A stretch of 64,000 bases of DNA from Anaerolineales bacterium (GCA_020634615.1 JACKBI010000019.1:1-64000), one strand, 5' to 3'; positions 26,046 to 35,024 are shown, numbered from the stretch's first letter. The notes: generated from the letters alone by a model not told the origin. Program-made: numbers and translations.

Positions 26046-27146
26046 CTAGCGGGTCAGGAATTCTTCGAGAAATCGGGGAACTTCGCTCAAATCGTTGCCG
26101 AGACGCAGACGATAGCAGGGGATAACCTCGACCGCCTCCACGAGAAAATCGAGTTGGCGCCGGGCAGCAGCAGGGTCATGCAAATCCAGGCTGAAGGGCA
26201 GCACGGCGCTGAGCACATCGCTGCGGCCAATGCGGGCCAGTGAGGTGCCGGGTTGGCCGGTGATCTCCGGCACCAGGATCGCGGCGACCTCACCCCGCCG
26301 TGCTGCCTGCCCTGGGTAGACGGCGTTGATCATTGCCAGCCGCTTGCCGGTCCGGTTGGCGACGGGCGCAGCAGCATGCTCAAGCTCCGGAAACCAGGCC
26401 AGCGTCTGCGCCGTGATGTTGATGGTGCCCAACAACGAGACAGCCTCGATACCACCGCTGCCGGTCCGACGCAGCAACGTTGCGTCGTCGCTGTAGAATT
26501 CAAACCCGCGTCTGATGCAGGACAGCATGGTTGTCGTCTTGCCGCTGCCTGATGCGCCGGTTAGCAGCACGACGCGCCCGTTGACTCCAACCGCGGCCGC
26601 GTGGATCAGATGAAACCCGCGTTGACGCAGATGCTGGTAGAGAGTGATAAAGATCGACTGGTGGTAGTGGTCAGGCGACCAGTCCGACGCGCTGCGCACG
26701 ACGGCAATCGTTCGCCCATCGGTCAGGTCGAGTCCAGTCAGCACATCATTACCATGTGCGGTAAAAAGATAGGGGGGATCCAGATACTCGCTGGTTCCCT
26801 GTTCAGCTGATCGACGCTGCGGCAACCAAGGCATTTCTTCCCAAGCTGAAGTGTAGCCCGAAGCATCCACCCAGTCAACAGTGAAGCCGGCAGCCTGTTG
26901 GCCGGGCGCTGCCAACAGGTGCACCAGCGGCGCGAGCAACCGATCTTGCAAGAGATCGCTGGTGCAACGAATACGCCCCGCTGTGCCACCCGGGTCAATC
27001 AGGAATTCATTCGAACGAAGAGGGTTTGCGCCAGCCGACCGTGACAGGCGGATCGCCTCATCAAAGACGGTTGTCAGGTGCTGGTAATATTCGGAAGCTG
27101 TGGGCAACAAAATCACTACGCAGAAAAGAGATCGCGAGAACGACAA
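26046..27146 (-). CDS. HprK-like P-loop kinase of the RiPP locus
   Basis: About 366 residues from a TTG at 27146; a GTG at 27116 or TTG codons near 27110 are equally possible because no Shine-Dalgarno is clear. The C-terminal half is HPr-kinase-like: HAAAVGVNGRVVLLTG, Walker A GASGSGKT (197-204), FYSDDATLL with acidic residues after it. The long N-terminal half has no match I can name. It lacks an HPr gene partner. HprK homologues of this type occur in some lasso-peptide clusters, where they phosphorylate the precursor or product; here the neighbours are a PqqD protein and a precursor-like peptide. The kinase gene lies last in the operon, behind a terminator hairpin. Confidence 0.82.
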   Translation of the reverse strand: MSFSRSLFCVVILLPTASEYYQHLTTVFDEAIRLSRSAGANPLRSNEFLIDPGGTAGRIRCTSDLLQDRLLAPLVHLLAAPGQQAAGFTVDWVDASGYTSAWEEMPWLPQRRSAEQGTSEYLDPPYLFTAHGNDVLTGLDLTDGRTIAVVRSASDWSPDHYHQSIFITLYQHLRQRGFHLIHAAAVGVNGRVVLLTGASGSGKTTTMLSCIRRGFEFYSDDATLLRRTGSGGIEAVSLLGTINITAQTLAWFPELEHAAAPVANRTGKRLAMINAVYPGQAARRGEVAAILVPEITGQPGTSLARIGRSDVLSAVLPFSLDLHDPAAARRQLDFLVEAVEVIPCYRLRLGNDLSEVPRFLEEFLTR

Positions 27147-27147
27147 A

Positions 27148-27174
27148 AAGGGAAGTTGAAAATCAACTTCCCTT
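27148..27174 (-). terminator. terminator/attenuator between precursor and kinase
   Basis: A 12-bp perfect stem (27148-27159 with 27163-27174, AAA loop) followed on the minus strand by TTTTTG. It lies 69 bases after the precursor stop and just in front of the kinase frame. Partial read-through would give more precursor than kinase mRNA. Confidence 0.75.
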
Positions 27175-27242
27175 CATGTTCTCAAAACGGATTACTGATC
27201 AGCTTAACTGACTTCCGAAGAAGTTGTTTTGCTGGACGCAGA

Positions 27243-27368
27243 TTACTGACCGGGCATCAGCCAATCGCGGTCTACGGTCACAGTACCGAGAGTGACCTTC
27301 TGCAGCCGCTGGTGCTTGGTCAAGATGGGAGTCTCGTACGTCTTCTTCACTGGTGCGATCTGGTTCAC
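27243..27368 (-). CDS. lasso-like RiPP precursor peptide
   Basis: A 41-residue peptide starting at GTG 27368, with GGAGG seven bases upstream, ending at TAA 27245-27243. It opens MNQIAPVKKTYETPIL and ends TVDRDWLMPGQ. Tyr11-x-x-Pro14-x-Leu16 is the YxxPxL motif read by the PqqD-like recognition domain in lasso-peptide leaders. Thr26 is two residues before Gly28, as required at the leader/core junction. If Gly28 is core residue 1, Asp35 is residue 8, the position for a Gly-Asp macrolactam, leaving a six-residue tail (WLMPGQ). The predicted 14-residue core is short for a lasso peptide. The gene lies between a PqqD gene and an HprK-like gene on the same strand. A protease and cyclase are not visible in the window. 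Confidence 0.75.
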   Translation of the reverse strand: MNQIAPVKKTYETPILTKHQRLQKVTLGTVTVDRDWLMPGQ

Positions 27369-27557
27369 GATGATACCTCCTGAGCTTGGTAGTGCGCCCT
27401 ATGGGCTGCAACTGGAATGGGGGGGGACGGTAAAGCTGCTCGCCTTTTGGGCTTGCCAAACTTACAATTTACGAACTGATTAGTACTCCATGGCACTGTT
27501 CAGTCCAGTCGAGCCAATCCTAAGGAAAGATCTTCGAGACAGGTACGATCTTTCTAG

Positions 27558-27842
27558 TCACCTGACCTGGACCAAACCCTCCTCGACCAAATCTGTCAAC
27601 AGTGACATGACTTCGGTCTCGATAAGTTCGAACTCAGCGTCGTACTCACTCTGGATGATCTTAGCAACGTCTTCAGCAGTTCGTGTCCCATCTATGCTGT
27701 CCCAAACTCGTGTGCCCACTGCGTTCAGACTATAATAGCTGCCGCTGGTGAGGTGGATGATTAGAGCTTCGTCGTCAACCTTGCGGGAAATGATTTGGCT
27801 CGGATCCTTACTGACCACCGAATCTGGGGCTAATTGAGACAT
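27558..27842 (-). CDS. PqqD-family RiPP recognition protein
   Basis: 94 residues from ATG 27842 (a TTG at 27875 would add 11). The fold is the small winged helix of PqqD: SRKVDDEALIIHLTSGSYYSLNAVGTRVWDSIDG, split here as VDDEALIIHLTSGSYY and SLNAVGTRVW, then RTAEDVAKIIQSEYD and LLTDLVEEGLVQ. Such domains (lasso B1, RRE) bind the leader of a precursor and hand it to the modifying enzyme. The precursor with a matching YxxPxL motif follows 189 bases downstream. A consensus promoter stands directly in front. No Shine-Dalgarno is seen before ATG 27842. Confidence 0.88.
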   Translation of the reverse strand: MSQLAPDSVVSKDPSQIISRKVDDEALIIHLTSGSYYSLNAVGTRVWDSIDGTRTAEDVAKIIQSEYDAEFELIETEVMSLLTDLVEEGLVQVR

Positions 27843-27880
27843 ATGGTGTTGAAAACCAGGAGGGTCTGATGACAAGCGAG

Positions 27881-27910
27881 ATTATAGCACAGGCATTTCT
27901 TATTTGTCAA
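27881..27910 (-). promoter_or_regulatory. promoter of the RiPP operon
   Basis: Minus strand TTGACA (27910-27905), an 18-base spacer and TATAAT (27886-27881). Transcription would start near 27874 and read PqqD, precursor and kinase. Confidence 0.8.
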
Positions 27911-28339
27911 GACGAGTTTCAGTTGTTCAGCATCTGATTTTCATTTTGGTGACTGTCATTCCGGTTCACAGGCAGAATACTAAATCGGGAACCGACAGAG
28001 ATGTGAAGGCGTCTCTAGAATGCCGCAGCCCACGGTTAAGGTTCAAAAAGTCTCACAGCAAACTTATGTGTATTCAAGCTACGAAGTTGGCCGGTCGAGT
28101 GACGCTGCCTGCATCCACACCTGCACGCTGGTGTTGGGTAAGTGTATGCAGTGTCGTCAATTGATGCAAGTCATGCACGTACCCGCTGTTCGATCGGCAC
28201 ACCAGACATAGCCCCCAACAGGGTAACTCCCGCTATGGCTATGGGTACGTATGAGCGATATCTCAGATCGCCTGGGCATAAAATTGACGAGTCCGGTCGG
28301 GTTGTCACCAATGAATTCGATGTTAAGGAGTAGAGATTG
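27911..28339. other. intergenic stretch upstream of the RiPP operon and the C25 peptidase gene
   Basis: About 430 bases of lower coding character. A 63-codon plus frame (28020-28211, four Cys) lacks a good ribosome site and matches nothing I know. No convincing promoter for the peptidase gene was found; AAGGAG at 28325-28330 is its ribosome site. Confidence 0.4.
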
Positions 28340-31300
28340 ATGTTTCGGCAGTTACTGAAGGTAGTTCTGGTCATAACTTTGCTCAGTCAGATGTTGGTAT
28401 GGAACGGCACCACCAGCGAGGCAGCATCTTTGCAGACTGGCGGCAACGGGCCGCGCGTCGTCATGGCCAACAGCAACGAGCTGGTGTTTGAAGTGACTGT
28501 GCCAACGCCCGAGATTAGCGACGTGGCGCTAGACGGCCAGACATTCCAGTTGGTGAACCTGCCGGACTTCGTCCTCTCTGACCAACCAGGCTATCCGCAA
28601 CTGCCGCAGACCGGCGTCACGGTTGGTATTCCGGCTGAGGGAGACATCTCAGTGCGCGTCGTTGCTTCAGAGGTCGAGACCCTGCCGGGCAGCTACAGGA
28701 TCGCACCTGCCGGAGAGTCGGTGGCCCATTACGATGAGACAGGACAGATCGACCTGGAGGCCGGTCTGCAAACTCGCTTCGCCTACGATGACAGCGTCTA
28801 CAGTCAGGACAGCTTTCTGCCCGCTGAAGTGGCCACGGTCGAAGATACCGCCTTCATCCGCAATCAACGGGTCGCGCGTGTTGTGATCCACCCCGTGCAG
28901 TACAACCCGGCCAGCGGCGAAGTGCAAGTCTACCGCTCGCTGCAAGTCGCGGTTACTTTTCCGGCCACAGCCAGCGCAGCCCAGCAAACATCGGCGCTTC
29001 CGGACACGCTGGACCCGATCCTCAGTGCCTCGTTGCTCAACTATGAGCAGGCGCTGGCCTGGCGAACATCACGCACTGGCGACCTGTACGCGCCAGAAAC
29101 AGCTCCGCTGGCATTTCCCGGCGACACGTTACGCCCCTGGTTCAAGACTTCGTTGCGTTTCAGCGGCCTGTACAAAGTGACCCGCGCCGATCTGCAAGGC
29201 GCCGACCTGGCGCCGCTAGCCAGCGCGCCACCGGCGCGGCTGCAAGTCTGGAAAGATGGCCAGCAGATTCCGGCTCACTTCATCGGCGACAACGACGCCA
29301 GCTTCGAAGATGGGGAAGCCCTGGTATTCTATGCCGACATCGCGCCCAGTATCTACAGTGACAACGACATCTACTGGCTGACGGTTGGGGATACCGCCGG
29401 CATGCGCATGACCACGGTCAACGCCACGCCGGCCGGCGCAGTAACCGACAACTGGTTGCCGGCCTCCATGCATTTCGAGCAAGACCTGACGTATCTCCAC
29501 GACCTGCCTTTTGGCGGCAATTCCCCATATCCTCGCTGGTACTGGAGCAAGCTCAGCAGCCTGTTCACGCCCAGCGTGACAGAATACGCGGCCCTGCCGA
29601 CCGTCGCCAGCAGCAGCTACACCGCCTCACTGACCGTAAGGATGATGGGCGGGACCGACGTGGCGGCCAGCCCCGATCATCATGTGCGTGTTCAGGTCAA
29701 CGGGCAAACTGTGGGCGACCTGATCTGGGATGGCAAGGTAGGCTATCAGCAGCAGTTCAACGTGCCGTCCTCTGCGCTGCGCAGCGGCCAAAACGCGATC
29801 ACGCTGCAAGCCATCAGCGACCTTCCGGGCGTTGTCATTGACGAGTCGTACCTCGACTGGTTCGATCTCGCCTTCCGTCAGCAGCCCAATGCCAGCGGTG
29901 ATCGGCTCTCCTTCTCGGTCGATGGCGCAGGACGACGAGAATTCGTGGTGCGCAAGCTGACCGGCCAGGATGCGCTGGTGTACGACGTGAGCAACCCGGC
30001 CGCGCCGGTTCAGTTGACCGGAGTCCAGGTGACAACGACGGAAGCGGGCGTTCCTGACAGTCCTGAAACGGCCGCAGCGCCCGCGGCACCGGAGTCTACC
30101 TTCCGCAGCTTCCTGCCGCTGATCGGTGGAGAAACGCCTGCAGCCGCAGGCAATTACCAGGCTCGTTTTGGCAGAAACATCAACGGAACAACCAGCTACG
30201 CGCTGGCGAGGCTGTCAGGCATCAACCGCGTGCAGCCGATCACGCGTGACATCGGATCCAACCTGCGTGCAACCACCAATCGGGCCGATTATCTGCTGGT
30301 CTATCACGCCGACTTCAAGGCAGCAGCGCAACAACTGGCCGCGTACCGCCGGGCCAACGGGCTGTCAGTGGCCGAGATCGATGTGCAGGATATCTACGAC
30401 GAGTTCAGCAACGGGCGCATGAGCCCAGTCGCGATCCAGAGCTTCGTTCGTCAAGCCTACAGCACCTGGCAATCCCCGGCGCCCACTTACCTGATGCTGC
30501 TGGGTGACGGTCATTTCGATTATCGGATGAACACCGGCCTGGCCAACTATCCGAACTTCATTCCGCCATTTCTCGACTGTGTCGATCCATGGCTGTGTGA
30601 AGTAGCGACCGACAACGCCTACGTGGCGGTCAGCGGTAACGACAGCTTCCCGGATCTGGCCGGCGGCCGGCTGCCCGTCAACACGCCAGCCGAAGCCAGC
30701 CGCATGGTCAACAAGATCATTTCCTACGAAACAGCGCCGCCATCTGGCTCCTGGCGCTCCGGTCTCATATTTGTCGCGGACAACTCGCGCGCCGCCGATG
30801 GCACACCGGATCTGGCCGGCGACTTTGAGGCCATAAGCGAGGCCACCATCACGCATATCCCGGCACAATACTCGGTCCGTCGCGTTTACTACGACCCTTA
30901 CCCGGCCGATGATACGGGTGAATCGTTCCGGCACCGCACGCCAGCGAGCACGACCACCGCAATCATCAACGAGGTGAACGCCGGTGCGCTCTTCTTGAAT
31001 TACATCGGGCACGCCAGCAACACAACCTGGGCGCACGAAGTGATCCTGCAAGCGCGCGAAATTGGCCGCAACGATGTTACCCTCATGTCCAACGGCGGCA
31101 AATTGCCGATCTCGCTGGACATGGCCTGCCTGAGTGGCAACTTTGCCGATCCGCAGTTCCATGGCATCGAAGCAAAAATGCTGAACTGGGACGCGGGTGG
31201 CACAGTGGCCGGTTGGGGTGCAACTGGTTTCGGTGTCGCCACCGGCCACGACCGCTTGCACCGCGGCTTCTACGACGGCGTTTTCCAGGCCGGGTTGCGC

Positions 31301-31426
31301 ACAGTAGGTCTGGCAACGATTGCTGGCAAGCAACAGTTGTGGGCATCCGGCATTTCGCAGGACTTGCTGTCTACATTCGGCTTGTTGGGCGATCCGGCGC
31401 TCAAGATCAGCCTGCCAGGAAGCTGA
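28340..31426 (+). CDS. gingipain-like C25 family cysteine peptidase, secreted
   Basis: 1028 residues from ATG 28340 (AAGGAG nine bases upstream; a TTG one codon earlier is less likely). Signal peptide MFRQLLKVVLVITLLSQML. A long N-terminal pro-region and beta-domains precede the caspase-like C25 domain, with His891 in NYIGHASNTTW and Cys930 in SLDMACLSGNF as the catalytic dyad, plus LMLLGDGHFDYRM and the typical end LLGDPALKI. It has no Por-type C-terminal domain. Gingipain relatives also occur as type IX secretion peptidases in Bacteroidota; in this window no such system is seen, so it may process surface proteins. A second C25 protein lies at 32744. Confidence 0.9.
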   Translation: MFRQLLKVVLVITLLSQMLVWNGTTSEAASLQTGGNGPRVVMANSNELVFEVTVPTPEISDVALDGQTFQLVNLPDFVLSDQPGYPQLPQTGVTVGIPAEGDISVRVVASEVETLPGSYRIAPAGESVAHYDETGQIDLEAGLQTRFAYDDSVYSQDSFLPAEVATVEDTAFIRNQRVARVVIHPVQYNPASGEVQVYRSLQVAVTFPATASAAQQTSALPDTLDPILSASLLNYEQALAWRTSRTGDLYAPETAPLAFPGDTLRPWFKTSLRFSGLYKVTRADLQGADLAPLASAPPARLQVWKDGQQIPAHFIGDNDASFEDGEALVFYADIAPSIYSDNDIYWLTVGDTAGMRMTTVNATPAGAVTDNWLPASMHFEQDLTYLHDLPFGGNSPYPRWYWSKLSSLFTPSVTEYAALPTVASSSYTASLTVRMMGGTDVAASPDHHVRVQVNGQTVGDLIWDGKVGYQQQFNVPSSALRSGQNAITLQAISDLPGVVIDESYLDWFDLAFRQQPNASGDRLSFSVDGAGRREFVVRKLTGQDALVYDVSNPAAPVQLTGVQVTTTEAGVPDSPETAAAPAAPESTFRSFLPLIGGETPAAAGNYQARFGRNINGTTSYALARLSGINRVQPITRDIGSNLRATTNRADYLLVYHADFKAAAQQLAAYRRANGLSVAEIDVQDIYDEFSNGRMSPVAIQSFVRQAYSTWQSPAPTYLMLLGDGHFDYRMNTGLANYPNFIPPFLDCVDPWLCEVATDNAYVAVSGNDSFPDLAGGRLPVNTPAEASRMVNKIISYETAPPSGSWRSGLIFVADNSRAADGTPDLAGDFEAISEATITHIPAQYSVRRVYYDPYPADDTGESFRHRTPASTTTAIINEVNAGALFLNYIGHASNTTWAHEVILQAREIGRNDVTLMSNGGKLPISLDMACLSGNFADPQFHGIEAKMLNWDAGGTVAGWGATGFGVATGHDRLHRGFYDGVFQAGLRTVGLATIAGKQQLWASGISQDLLSTFGLLGDPALKISLPGS

Positions 31427-31456
31427 CTGGCATAGAACTCTTCAGAACAAAGTCGA

Positions 31457-31510
31457 GCCTCCAGGCGGATCTGTTGACCAGGATCTCATATCCTGATCAT
31501 GCCTGGAGGC
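31457..31510. repeat. inverted repeat with 34-base loop
   Basis: Arms GCCTCCAGGC (31457-31466) and GCCTGGAGGC (31501-31510). The loop contains a smaller AGGAT/ATCCT pair. No T-tract follows, so it is not a standard terminator although it sits after the C25 gene. Confidence 0.5.
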
Positions 31511-31553
31511 CCGACCCCGGCATTCATTGAGAACACGTCTCGTCGAAAAAGAC

Positions 31554-31582
31554 TTGACACTGCCAACCCCTTGTGCTACCAT
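31554..31582 (+). promoter_or_regulatory. promoter for the anchored Thr-Pro protein
   Basis: TTGACA (31554-31559), 17-base spacer, TACCAT (31577-31582), giving a start near 31589. Confidence 0.6.
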
Positions 31583-31634
31583 CGCTGGCTGGCATCGGGT
31601 TGACCAGAACTTGAAGGAGACATTGAAACAGGTT

Positions 31635-32738
31635 ATGAAGTATTCGGCATCAAGATTTGCAGGACTTATCATCGCAGTAACGCTTCTCCTTTCGTCGACC
31701 GTGGGCTACGGGACAACGCCTGCCCTCGCGGCAGTCGGCCTGACCTCCTTTGATGTTGCCCGCGGCGACAACGACAGCCAACTGGTCATCACGTGGACAA
31801 CCGAGACCGAAGTGGATATTCTCGCCTTTAAACTCAAGCGAGCCACTGTCGAGGATGCCAACGCGGCCACAGATGTCGCTACGTTGCCCGCCCTAGGATC
31901 AGGTGTGAACGGCAGCGATTATGAGCACCAAGACAACGGTCTGACCAGCGGCACGCGCTATTATTACTGGCTTTATGAGTTAACTTCCACCGGCGATCAG
32001 AATCTGCTCACCGCGCCGAAAAACGGCACACCCGGCGGGGAGGCACAAGTGTCCCCCACCGCGCCGCCTACCGCCACCAACCCACCGGCGGCGAATACAG
32101 CAACGCCAACTCAACCAGCAACTGCCGTGCCAACCGCGACGCAACCAGCCGGCAATGCACCCAGCACCAATACGCCGGTGCCAACCAATACCCAGGCGCC
32201 GACCAACACACCGGTGGCAACGAACACGCCGATCCCGATCAACACGTCCGTGGCAGCGGCGGCCGCAGCCAACGCACCAGCGTCCACGAACACGCCAGTC
32301 CCGACCAATACCCCTGAAACTGCTGAACAAACTAACCCTGCGGCAAGCGCGACTGATACGGGTTTGCCGGATGTGCAGTCCGCGCCTCTGGCTGTTGGCG
32401 AAGCCACGCCGGCGCCTGACACCGGAGGCGGCGAGCGGACGGAACAGGGAGCGGATGTTACTGCGACACCCAGCAACCCGGTCGAAGAAGCCGCAGCCAC
32501 TGGTTTGAACTCGGTAGACTCCCCGACAGCCCAGGCTGTTGCAGAAAACTCTGCACAGGCAACGACAGCCGCGCCGGACACACAGCCAACGATAGCCCGC
32601 CCCACGGCAACGCCACGGCCGTCCCGATCTGACAGCGGCGGCAGCACTACCGGTCTGTTGGCGGTGATCGGCGGGGGCAGCCTGTTGGCAGCCGCCCTGC
32701 TTGCGGTAGTGGCGTTCTTCATCTGGCGCAGGCGCTAA
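31635..32738 (+). CDS. surface protein: FN3-like domain, long Thr-Pro linker, C-terminal anchor
   Basis: 367 residues from ATG 31635; an in-frame TTG at 31623 sits closer to AAGGAG. Signal peptide MKYSASRFAGLIIAVTLLL. One FN3-like domain with ITWTTETEVDILAFKLKR, YYYWLYELTSTG. Then about 200 residues of Thr/Pro/Ala-rich linker (TNTPVPTNTQAPTNTPVA and similar). The end is a hydrophobic helix and basic tail (LLAAALLAVVAFFIWRRR). It sits between two C25 peptidase genes and is a plausible substrate for them. The family of the anchor is shared with 23840, 52707 and 55582. Confidence 0.8.
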   Translation: MKYSASRFAGLIIAVTLLLSSTVGYGTTPALAAVGLTSFDVARGDNDSQLVITWTTETEVDILAFKLKRATVEDANAATDVATLPALGSGVNGSDYEHQDNGLTSGTRYYYWLYELTSTGDQNLLTAPKNGTPGGEAQVSPTAPPTATNPPAANTATPTQPATAVPTATQPAGNAPSTNTPVPTNTQAPTNTPVATNTPIPINTSVAAAAAANAPASTNTPVPTNTPETAEQTNPAASATDTGLPDVQSAPLAVGEATPAPDTGGGERTEQGADVTATPSNPVEEAAATGLNSVDSPTAQAVAENSAQATTAAPDTQPTIARPTATPRPSRSDSGGSTTGLLAVIGGGSLLAAALLAVVAFFIWRRR

Positions 32739-32743
32739 TCGCG

Positions 32744-34957
32744 ATGACATTGCCCCCTGTGATGAAACGGCTACCCGTGCGCCTCGTCCTGTTGATCGTG
32801 GTTGGTCTGTCACTGGCAGCCTGCTCCCGCGGCGACACAAACACTGGGCCGCGCCCGGCTAACACAGCCCCGTCTGGAGCGTCGTCCGGCCACACAGCGC
32901 CGGCTGCCCCGGTTGACGCCGTCAAGCTGGCCGTGGATAGCGCCGGGCTGTACCGCGTCACAGCAGCAGAGCTGGCCGCCGCCGGCTTCGATCTCGCGGG
33001 ACAGGACATGGCGCAACTGTCGCTGACGGTTGGCGGCGCGCCGGTCGCCTTCGCCGTCGATGGCAGCGGCGACAATACAACACTTACCTTCTACGGTCAG
33101 CCGCGCGACAGCCGCTACGGAGCGCAGAATATCTATTGGCTGGAAAAATCAGCAGCTGATGACGAGACAGCCAGGGTTACTACTGGCGACGCCAGTCCTG
33201 GTGATAGCACGCCGGCCAGCACGTTTCGCGCCAGTCAGCACGTCGATGAGTCGAACTATTACCTGTCACAGGTAACTGACACCGACGATCACTGGCTCTG
33301 GGAATCGCTGTTTGCGCCGGCCACCTACACCATGACCTTCGATCTGCCGGGCTATGCCGGCGGAGACGTTGACCTGGCCGTCTCACTTTGGGGCAACAGC
33401 GAAGACCACAGCGATCCTGATCACAGCGCAATCCTTCGACTGAATGGCGAAGTCGTCGGCGAAGAGATGTGGGACGGCAAGGGCTGGAAGACGCTGACCG
33501 AGACCGTCTCAGCCGCCAACCTGCTGCCGGTTGGCAACGAGCTGGCGTTGGAGCTTCCGGGCGATACAGAAGCCGTCGTAGACATGGTCTATCTCAACCA
33601 GGTCGATGTCAGTTACGACAAGTTTCTTGCTCTGCAAGACGACCAGCAGCTTGCGTTTACGCTGCCAGCCGGTTCCGATCTGACACTGGCAGGAGTCAAC
33701 GGCGAGGATAGCCTGATCTGGGATGTCACTGATCCGGCAGCTCCTGTGGCATTGACCGGCGCAACTGGCGACGCAAACGGTTTGCGACTGCGCACTCCTG
33801 ACAGCGGCGACCTGCGGACGCTGATTGCTGCACAGTCTGCTGCGCTTCTGTCTCCAGCATCGGTGCAGCCAGTCACCGGACCTGATCTGCGCGACAACCC
33901 GGAGGGCGCGGACTACATCGCCGTGGCGCCCGCGGAGTTCATTCCTGCCCTGCAACCATTGGTAGATCATCGACGCAGTCAGGGCTTGCGGGTGACCGTG
34001 GCGTCCATCGATGACGTCTATGACACGTTCAGCAATGGCGTGCCCGATCCGGCCGCGATCCGTGACTACATGATCTATGCGCGCGACAACTGGACCGGTC
34101 CGGCGCCGCGCTTCCTGCTGCTGGCAGGCGACGCGACCTATGACTACCGCGGTTTCCTGGCCGACTCGACGCCCAATCTCGTGCCGACCTACCTGCTTTC
34201 GACGCACTTCGTCGGCGAAACGGCCAGCGACAACTGGTTCGTCAGCCTGGACGATGAGGATGACCTGCCAGACATGGCCGTCGGACGCATTCCTGCGCAG
34301 ACAGCCAAACAGCTGGAAGCAGTCGTCGCCAAGACACTCGCCTACGAGTCCGACACCAGCGCAGCTGAGTGGGATGGACGCGCGCTGGTCGTAGCCGACA
34401 ACGAGGAGGAGGGCTTCCAAACCATCGCTGATGACCTCGTTGCCAATGCCCTGCCGGCCAGCTATCAGGTCAAAAAGGTATATCTCGGATCAAGCGACAA
34501 CCCGACGAGTGAGATCATCCAGAGCATGGACGAGGGCGTGGGGCTGGTGACGTATGTAGGGCACGGCAGCATGAACGTCTGGGGCAAGGACAAGATGTTC
34601 CAGATCAGTGACAGCAACACGCTGTCCAACAGCAAGCTCCCGTTCCTGATGACCATGACCTGCCTGGTGGGGTATTTCCATCACCCCACGGCGACCAGCA
34701 TGGGCGAAGAGCTGCTGCTGAACCCGAAAGGCGGCGTGGTGGCTGCCCTGGTGCCAACCAGCGAGTCGCTGGCTTCGGATCAGACCGAGCTGGCCACCAA
34801 TGTCTACACGCACCTGTTCAGCGACGCGGGGACTGTAGGCGAGGCGATCATGCTCGGCAAACGCGATCTCAATCTGGACCGCAACCTGATGCAGGACATC
34901 ATCGAAACATTCACCTTGTTGGGCGATCCCGCCCTGGTGCTGCAAAAGCCAGGCTAA
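32744..34957 (+). CDS. gingipain-like C25 family cysteine peptidase, lipoprotein
   Basis: 737 residues. A lipobox LSLAAC (Cys27 by the first ATG; an internal ATG at 32762 is possible) predicts a lipid anchor. N-terminal beta-domains align with parts of the protein at 28340 (for example WGNSEDHSDPDHSAILRLNG). The C25 domain shows ASIDDVYDTFSNGVPDP, LLLAGDATYDYRGF, His607 in TYVGHGSMNVWG and Cys640 in LMTMTCLVGYF, and ends with LLGDPALVL. It lacks any visible C-terminal anchor. It starts five bases after the anchored Thr-Pro protein, so the two are co-transcribed. Confidence 0.88.
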   Translation: MTLPPVMKRLPVRLVLLIVVGLSLAACSRGDTNTGPRPANTAPSGASSGHTAPAAPVDAVKLAVDSAGLYRVTAAELAAAGFDLAGQDMAQLSLTVGGAPVAFAVDGSGDNTTLTFYGQPRDSRYGAQNIYWLEKSAADDETARVTTGDASPGDSTPASTFRASQHVDESNYYLSQVTDTDDHWLWESLFAPATYTMTFDLPGYAGGDVDLAVSLWGNSEDHSDPDHSAILRLNGEVVGEEMWDGKGWKTLTETVSAANLLPVGNELALELPGDTEAVVDMVYLNQVDVSYDKFLALQDDQQLAFTLPAGSDLTLAGVNGEDSLIWDVTDPAAPVALTGATGDANGLRLRTPDSGDLRTLIAAQSAALLSPASVQPVTGPDLRDNPEGADYIAVAPAEFIPALQPLVDHRRSQGLRVTVASIDDVYDTFSNGVPDPAAIRDYMIYARDNWTGPAPRFLLLAGDATYDYRGFLADSTPNLVPTYLLSTHFVGETASDNWFVSLDDEDDLPDMAVGRIPAQTAKQLEAVVAKTLAYESDTSAAEWDGRALVVADNEEEGFQTIADDLVANALPASYQVKKVYLGSSDNPTSEIIQSMDEGVGLVTYVGHGSMNVWGKDKMFQISDSNTLSNSKLPFLMTMTCLVGYFHHPTATSMGEELLLNPKGGVVAALVPTSESLASDQTELATNVYTHLFSDAGTVGEAIMLGKRDLNLDRNLMQDIIETFTLLGDPALVLQKPG

Positions 34958-34980
34958 CGATCGTGCAATTCCCCGGAATC

Positions 34981-35024
34981 AAAAACGCCGCTGAGTTCCC
35001 TTCGGGATACTCAGCGGCGTTTTT
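34981..35024. terminator. bidirectional terminator between C25 and ABC genes
   Basis: 16-base arms (34981-34996 and 35009-35024) with A5 on one side and T5 on the other, serving the plus gene ending at 34957 and the minus gene ending at 35029. Confidence 0.88.

Noticed and set aside
28020..28211. 63-codon plus frame with four Cys near the RiPP operon, considered as a second precursor
   Set aside because: It lies on the opposite strand, has only a weak GAAGG ribosome site, and has no leader motif such as YxxPxL.
31457..31510. Intrinsic terminator after the first C25 gene
   Set aside because: The stem is interrupted by a 34-base loop and has no T-tract, so it is kept only as an inverted repeat.
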